Positions 6,186-13,641 of a stretch of DNA of 13,641 bases are shown piece by piece. The translations under genes were made by a program, and so were the position numbers. How positions within the stretch are numbered: the first letter of the stretch is position 1; every line of letters begins with the position of its first letter. Source of the DNA: Phycisphaeraceae bacterium (lineage in GTDB: Bacteria; Planctomycetota; Phycisphaerae; Phycisphaerales; Phycisphaeraceae). The stretch lies in contig JAJDCT010000096.1 of the NCBI GenBank assembly GCA_029260695.1, forward strand, positions 1 to 13,641, read 5' to 3'. The notes beneath the pieces are model-generated. The model was not told where the DNA came from. It did no database searches and saw nothing but the letters and a program-made list of their open reading frames with translations.

Positions 6186-7091
6186 ATGGATCAACACACC
6201 AAGATTACAAAGACAAACCCCCGCACCCCTGCAGACAACCCCTTTGCCAAGCACAGCAGGCAGTGGGAGTCGTTCGCGTATGTGTACCCCGTGGTTAGCC
6301 GACGCAGCCGGGGGCTGTCGGTGGGCATAAACCTCAACCCCGACACGATCTGCAACTTCGATTGCGTGTATTGCCAGGTCGACAAGCAGGAAGACCCCAA
6401 GCCCAAACCCGTTGACCTTAGCCGTCTCCAAGAAGAACTTACAGCGTTGCTTGCAGCCGTAGCATCTGGGGAGCTATGGGCCCACCCAAGGTTCGCAGGC
6501 ATCGACCCGGCACTGAAACGCATCAACGACATCGCCTTCTCTGGCGACGGCGAGCCGACCACCGCCAAGGGCTTCGCCGAGGCGGTCGAGATAGCTGTGA
6601 GCCTAAAAACAGACTTCGGACTCAACGATGCCAAGCTCGTGTTGATCACCAACGCGACCCTGCTTAGCCGCCCGAATGTTGAAGCCGCCCTACAGGTCTT
6701 GGACCAGAACCACGGAGAGGTATGGGCGAAGTTGGACGCGGGCACTGAGGCTTATTACAAGCGGATAGATCGCTCGGCCGTGCCGCTCAAGACCATCCTC
6801 GACAACATCCTGACCTGTGGGAAGCGGCGGCCGATCGTGATCCAAAGCATGTTCGCCAACCTGCACGGCCAGCCCATCCCCGGGGATGAATTTGAAGCCT
6901 ACGCAAGCCGGGTTACCGAGTTGATCCAAGCGGGGTGCCGCATCAAACTCATTCAACTCTACACCGTGGCCCGGCAGCCGCTCGAGCCCTATGTTTCGGC
7001 GCTGACCGACGACGCGTTGTCGCGCCTGGCGGACCGGTTAAGCCGGAGGGCGCCCGGCCTGACGGTGCAGTGGTTCGGCGCTTCGGGGTGA
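6186..7091 (+). CDS. Radical SAM protein, COG0731/TYW1-like family
   Basis: A 301-residue soluble iron-sulfur enzyme. The radical SAM cluster motif CNFDCVYC supplies Cys56, Cys60 and Cys63 in the canonical CxxxCxxC spacing. It is preceded by SVGINLNPDTICN, a lead-in seen in this family. FSGDGEPT (118-125) is the glycine-rich SAM-binding motif diagnostic of the COG0731 group related to wyosine synthase TYW1. LVLITNAT (151-158) and KLDAG (182-186) are further core strands. Bacterial members are often named wyosine-like or just radical SAM protein; the substrate is not known, and bacteria do not normally make wyosine. Start: ATG at 6186 with AAGG (6175-6178) 7 bases before it. It is monocistronic and converges on the DHOD-like gene 16 bases away. 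Confidence 0.88.
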   Translation: MDQHTKITKTNPRTPADNPFAKHSRQWESFAYVYPVVSRRSRGLSVGINLNPDTICNFDCVYCQVDKQEDPKPKPVDLSRLQEELTALLAAVASGELWAHPRFAGIDPALKRINDIAFSGDGEPTTAKGFAEAVEIAVSLKTDFGLNDAKLVLITNATLLSRPNVEAALQVLDQNHGEVWAKLDAGTEAYYKRIDRSAVPLKTILDNILTCGKRRPIVIQSMFANLHGQPIPGDEFEAYASRVTELIQAGCRIKLIQLYTVARQPLEPYVSALTDDALSRLADRLSRRAPGLTVQWFGASG

Positions 7092-7107
7092 TCAATATCC
7101 CTACCGG

Positions 7108-8097
7108 TCAGTATTTCCAGCTCTGCAACACATGCACATAGTTGGCCCGCTCGTAGGCCGAAGGGTTGGGGCAGTTTTCCAGGCTCATGCTGCCCTGAAG
7201 CTGACGCAGAGAGTCATACTCGTGGTCGATCAGCCAGCGTTCGAGGTCTTCGCGGACGGTGAGCAGGTGCTCCGGGCCGCGCTCAAGCAACGCCGAGACC
7301 ATCTGCACCGCGTGTGCGCCGGCCATCACAGATTTGACCACATCGATCTCGCTATGCACCCCGCCGGTCACCGCCAACGACGCTTGCACCCGGCAGGACA
7401 GGATCGCCAGCCAACGAAGCCGCAACAGCAACTCCGACGGGCCTGACAGGTTGACCCGCGTGACATCCAGCTCTTCCACGTCGATGTCCGGCTGATAGAA
7501 ACGATTGAAAATCACCAAAGCATCTGCTCCGGCTTCGACCAACTGTCCCGTGAAGTCAACCAACGACGTGTAGAACGGCGAGAGCTTGACCGCGACCGGT
7601 AGCCGGGTCGACTCCTTAATCGTCTTGACCATCTCCACGGCACGGTCTTCCAGGATTCGGCCCGTCTCATCGGGGTCCATCGCGACGTAGTAGATGTTCA
7701 ATTCCAAGGCATCCGCACCGGCCTGCTCAATGAGCCGGGCATAATCCAGCCACCGCCCACCGCTCATCCCGTTCAGAGACGCGATCACCGGCAGGTCGGT
7801 GCAGCTCTTGACCGACCGGACCTTCTCAAGGTATTCGTGCGGCCCGAGTTTGAACTCCTCGTTGCGTGGGAAGTAGTCCAGCGCCTCGGCGAACGCCTCA
7901 TCGTGCGAGACGATGCTGTCGTGGGTCGCCAACTGCTCCCGCAGGATCTGCTCCTCGAACAGGGAAGGCATCACGATCGCCGACGCACCGGCATCTTCCA
8001 GCCGCTTCACGGAGCCCAGGTCGTAAGCCAGCGGTGACGCCCCAGCCATCAGCGGGTGTGGCAGCTCAAGTCCCATGTAGCTCGTTGAAAGGTCCAT
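7108..8097 (-). CDS. Dihydroorotate-dehydrogenase-like flavoprotein linked to PFOR
   Basis: A 329-residue TIM-barrel protein of the DHOD/FMN family. It shows GADALELNIYY (127-137), a barrel Lys in VAVKLSPFY (168-176), a phosphate-binding TGGVHS (244-249), and the subfamily-specific FNRFYQPDID (197-206). In class 1 pyrimidine DHODs the segment after ELN is LSCPN, holding the catalytic Cys. Here it is IYYVA, so the catalytic base is absent and pyrimidine synthesis is unlikely. This subfamily is often found beside nifJ; its reaction is not known to me. The start ATG at 8097 has AAGGAAG (8105-8111) 7 bases before it, a sequence that overlaps the nifJ stop codon. The 12-base gap makes it the last gene of the operon visible here. 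Confidence 0.85.
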   Translation of the reverse strand: MDLSTSYMGLELPHPLMAGASPLAYDLGSVKRLEDAGASAIVMPSLFEEQILREQLATHDSIVSHDEAFAEALDYFPRNEEFKLGPHEYLEKVRSVKSCTDLPVIASLNGMSGGRWLDYARLIEQAGADALELNIYYVAMDPDETGRILEDRAVEMVKTIKESTRLPVAVKLSPFYTSLVDFTGQLVEAGADALVIFNRFYQPDIDVEELDVTRVNLSGPSELLLRLRWLAILSCRVQASLAVTGGVHSEIDVVKSVMAGAHAVQMVSALLERGPEHLLTVREDLERWLIDHEYDSLRQLQGSMSLENCPNPSAYERANYVHVLQSWKY

Positions 8098-8109
8098 CTT
8101 GTTGCTTCC

Positions 8110-11714
<3,605 letters not shown>

Positions 11715-11715
<1 letters not shown>

Positions 11716-12422
11716 CAGATGCCTCCTTGAATAAATGGCGTATGTTCAGGCGCTTCGGTATCCGTCCTTGCGGGCACCTCGAGGGTCTTGTTCAGTAGCC
11801 AGTCGAGCCAACGGTCGATCCGAGGCTCTGTGACAGAAAGCTCGATCACATCCACGTCCGGGTTCAGCCGTTCGACGTCTTCGCGGAAGGTGACCGGATG
11901 GAACCTGACGTACTTCATCAGGTCGATCTTGTTAAGCAGTAGCAGGTCTGCGGCCCTGACCAGGTGCGGGTGCTTGGCGGCCTTGTCGTCGCCTCCGCAG
12001 ACGCTGAACATCCCGACCTTGGCGTCCTGGCCCAGGTCAAACCCCACCGGACAGATCAGGTTTCCCACATTTTCGATGATCAGCAGGTCAAGCCCGTCCA
12101 GGTCGATTTCATCTAGCGCGTGGCGGACCTGGTTGGCGTCCAGGTGACAGCCCTTGCCGGTGTTGATCTGGACGACCTTCGCTCCGCAGGCTTGGATGCG
12201 CAGCGCGTCTCGGTCGGTCGCCAGGTCTCCGGCGACGATGCCGATGTTGATCCGGCCGTGCAGCCTGCGGAGTGTCGCCTCCAGCAACGATGTCTTGCCG
12301 CAACCCGGGGAGCCGATCAGGTCGATACAGAACACACCCGCATCGCGCAGCCGTCGGCGGTTCATCTCAGCGATCTCGTCGTTGTGCCTCAGCACGTTCT
12401 GGACGATCTTGATTTCAGACAC
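11715..12422 (-). CDS. hypB: Hydrogenase nickel-incorporation GTPase HypB
   Basis: A 235-residue GTPase that delivers nickel to the hydrogenase large subunit together with HypA. The P-loop is GSPGCGKTS (37-45), the base-recognition motif is NKID (164-167) and the G-domain metal site is GKGCHLD with Cys92 and His93, plus Cys124 in ENVGNLICP (117-125), equivalent to the E. coli G-domain site. It lacks both the N-terminal CxxCGC high-affinity site and a histidine-rich nickel store, so it is a minimal form. GTG start at 12422, with GGAGG 6 bases before it. It overlaps the end of hypA by 8 bases (12415-12422). A C-terminal extension of about 20 residues rich in Glu/Thr/Pro follows the last domain helix. 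Confidence 0.96.
11722..11728 (-). promoter_or_regulatory. Shine-Dalgarno sequence of nifJ, inside the hypB coding end
   Basis: AAGGAGG 6 bases before the nifJ ATG (11715). It encodes the last residues of HypB (in the Gln-Gly-Gly codons), and the hypB stop TGA shares its A with the nifJ ATG. Confidence 0.85.
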
Positions 12423-12828
12423 GGTGAACCTCCGTGGAAGCCTGATCCCGCTTCACAGCGCGGCCACTATCGACGGAACCCAAACGCGTCTGTGTTTCGT
12501 CCACCTCGATCGACACCAGCGTCAGTTCATCACCCCCGACGGGATCGACCCGGCATGAGCCGCAGGTGCAAGGGTCGGACCAGTTCTCGCTGGACCAACT
12601 CCGGCCGCACTCCCGGCAGCACAACGCCCAGGGGACAAGCGTCAACGACAACTCAGCCCCCTCAAACACCGTGCCCTCCGTAGCGGCACGCCAGGCGAGT
12701 TTCATCGCGTCGGGTTCGACCGCCTGAAGCGGACCGACACGCAATTGGGCCGACCTCACCACCGCGCCGACGGGGACGCTCTCGCGGACCAATCCAAGCA
12801 GCGACCTGGCGATCGATAATTCATGCAT
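12415..12828 (-). CDS. hypA: Hydrogenase/urease nickel-incorporation protein HypA
   Basis: A 137-residue metallochaperone. The N-terminus MHELSIARSL carries the nickel ligand His2 followed by Glu3. The zinc site has Cys71-x2-Cys74 and Cys89-x2-Cys92; further cysteines Cys70 and Cys87 lie adjacent. The core is about 113 residues, and a polar tail of about 24 residues (GSVDSGRAVKRDQASTEVHR region) follows the domain, longer than most HypA. The ATG at 12828 lies within the last codons of the protease gene (8-base overlap) and has GGAG 7 bases before it. It hands nickel to HypB for the large subunit whose end lies upstream. Confidence 0.95.
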   Translation of the reverse strand: MHELSIARSLLGLVRESVPVGAVVRSAQLRVGPLQAVEPDAMKLAWRAATEGTVFEGAELSLTLVPWALCCRECGRSWSSENWSDPCTCGSCRVDPVGGDELTLVSIEVDETQTRLGSVDSGRAVKRDQASTEVHRV

Positions 12829-13327
12829 ACGTCCGCTCCAGGATCGAGGCGGACCAGCGCTCGGCGTGCATGACCACCAGGTTGGAGGCGGTGATGATCA
12901 GTTCTGGCAGGCGGTCGCTCGCGGATTGGCCGACCCGCGCGGACTCGATCGAAACGGCTATCAGGCGGACACTCGCTGGGAGCAGGCCCAGCCGCTGGGC
13001 GAGGTCCAGTTGCACAGCGATCGACAGCCCGTGGGAGCTCATCGTGTCGTCGTTGGCAAGGCCAGGCTTGTCCGGGCTGAACCAATCTATATCTAACACG
13101 CGCCCGGGTTCCAACCCCGGTGCATAGACCGCATCAACAAGGATCAGCCCCGTATCGACCGGCAGGTAATCCAGCAATGCCGCGGGCCTGATATCCAGAT
13201 CGACCACCTCGACACCCGGCATAGCGAGGCGACGCAACTCCCGTGCGACCAGCGGGCCGAACGCATCGTCCGCCGCCATCACGTTGCCACAGGTGGCTAC
13301 CAGGATCGAGTTGCCCTGACCATCCAT
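12821..13327 (-). CDS. [NiFe]-hydrogenase maturation endopeptidase (HyaD/HybD/HycI-type)
   Basis: A 168-residue protease that removes the C-terminal peptide of the large subunit after nickel is inserted. Family motifs are GNVMAADDAFG (14-24; nickel-sensing acidic residue Asp20 in place of the usual Glu/Asp), LVDAVYAPGLEPG (63-75; Asp65) and SSHGLS (97-102; His99), matching HybD Glu16/Asp62/His93. ATG 13327 is chosen because GGAGG (13336-13340) is 8 bases upstream and the large-subunit stop lies only 4 bases before it. Longer in-frame starts (13342, 13393) would overlap the large-subunit gene and lack a good ribosome site. Its substrate is encoded immediately upstream. Confidence 0.93.
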   Translation of the reverse strand: MDGQGNSILVATCGNVMAADDAFGPLVARELRRLAMPGVEVVDLDIRPAALLDYLPVDTGLILVDAVYAPGLEPGRVLDIDWFSPDKPGLANDDTMSSHGLSIAVQLDLAQRLGLLPASVRLIAVSIESARVGQSASDRLPELIITASNLVVMHAERWSASILERTYA

Positions 13328-13331
13328 CTCG

Positions 13332-13641
13332 TTAGCCTCCATCCAACACACCGTTCGGCGATGCGGCACCGACTCCCCCGCACCGCCAGTCACGACTGAA
13401 CTTCAGGAAATGCACCGAACAACTGATGCACGGGTCGTAGTTCCGGATCAGGTGTTCACAGCGCATCGCGGCCTCTTCATCACTTAAGTCGACGAGCAGT
13501 CTGGCCAGCTCGCGCAGGTCTGACTCAATAGTCACCTGGTTCTGGCTGGTCGGTGGGATAATTCTTGCAAACGAGATGCCACCCTCGTGGTCGGTCTCGT
13601 ATTCGTGCCAGCAGACACCCCGCGGCGCCTCGGTGCCGTGG
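13332..13641 (-). CDS. [NiFe]-hydrogenase large subunit, group 3b-like (C-terminal part; runs off right edge)
   Basis: The last 102 residues of the catalytic subunit. EAPRG near the start, then ARIIPPTSQNQ and IESDLREL, followed by the C-terminal metal motif DPCISCSVH, whose two cysteines bind the NiFe centre. These features resemble cytosolic bidirectional group 3 enzymes, best matching group 3b (NADP-linked, Hyh/sulfhydrogenase type). The group assignment is from memory and only this end is seen. Cleavage by the endopeptidase would be after the His, releasing a 25-residue peptide FLKFSRDWRCGGVGAASPNG onward. The partner subunits and the N-terminal cysteine motif lie beyond the window edge. 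The operon promoter is also outside. Confidence 0.9.
   Translation of the reverse strand, partial: HGTEAPRGVCWHEYETDHEGGISFARIIPPTSQNQVTIESDLRELARLLVDLSDEEAAMRCEHLIRNYDPCISCSVHFLKFSRDWRCGGVGAASPNGVLDGG

Noticed and set aside
12120..12683. Plus-strand open frame across hypA and hypB
   Set aside because: It overlaps two well-supported genes on the other strand and shows no domain.

Overview
The window looks like the chromosome of a planctomycete, most likely of the Phycisphaerae, but this is inferred, not proven. The pointers are high GC coding sequence, a secreted protein with a dockerin-like repeat pair next to a PEP-CTERM sorting signal, and surface-glycan genes. Nothing resembles a phage, plasmid, transposon or CRISPR array, and no tRNA or rRNA gene was seen.

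Left part (1-4418, all minus strand): a cell-surface glycan module. Read in the direction of transcription it holds a stand-alone alpha/alpha-toroid protein often linked to glycosyltransferases, a multi-membrane-span GT-C glycosyltransferase, and an ABC-2 polysaccharide export pair. The export pair is a complete permease followed 11 bases later by the ATPase, which runs off the left edge. A 16-base motif (14 of 16 identical) recurs in the leaders of the glycosyltransferase and the permease.

Middle (4419-7091): an AT-rich intergenic island carries a consensus-perfect sigma70-type promoter (TTGACA, 16 bases, TATAAT) that drives a PEP-CTERM/dockerin secreted protein on the plus strand, closed by a strong intrinsic terminator. 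A plus-strand radical SAM protein of the TYW1-like COG0731 type follows with its own -10 box.

Right part (7108-13641, minus strand): a tightly packed six-gene operon. In transcription order these are the C-terminal end of a group 3b-like [NiFe]-hydrogenase large subunit, its maturation endopeptidase, hypA, hypB, a full-length pyruvate:ferredoxin (flavodoxin) oxidoreductase, and a dihydroorotate-dehydrogenase-like flavoprotein that lacks the pyrimidine enzyme's catalytic motif. The genes overlap by 1-8 bases or are 4-12 bases apart, each with a good Shine-Dalgarno sequence, so they are almost certainly co-transcribed and partly translationally coupled. The set suggests fermentative pyruvate oxidation tied to hydrogen turnover, so the organism probably lives anaerobically or facultatively. 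The linkage of hydrogenase maturation, PFOR and the altered DHOD-like protein in one transcript is the most interesting part of the window. I did not find a clearly new defence or mobile system.
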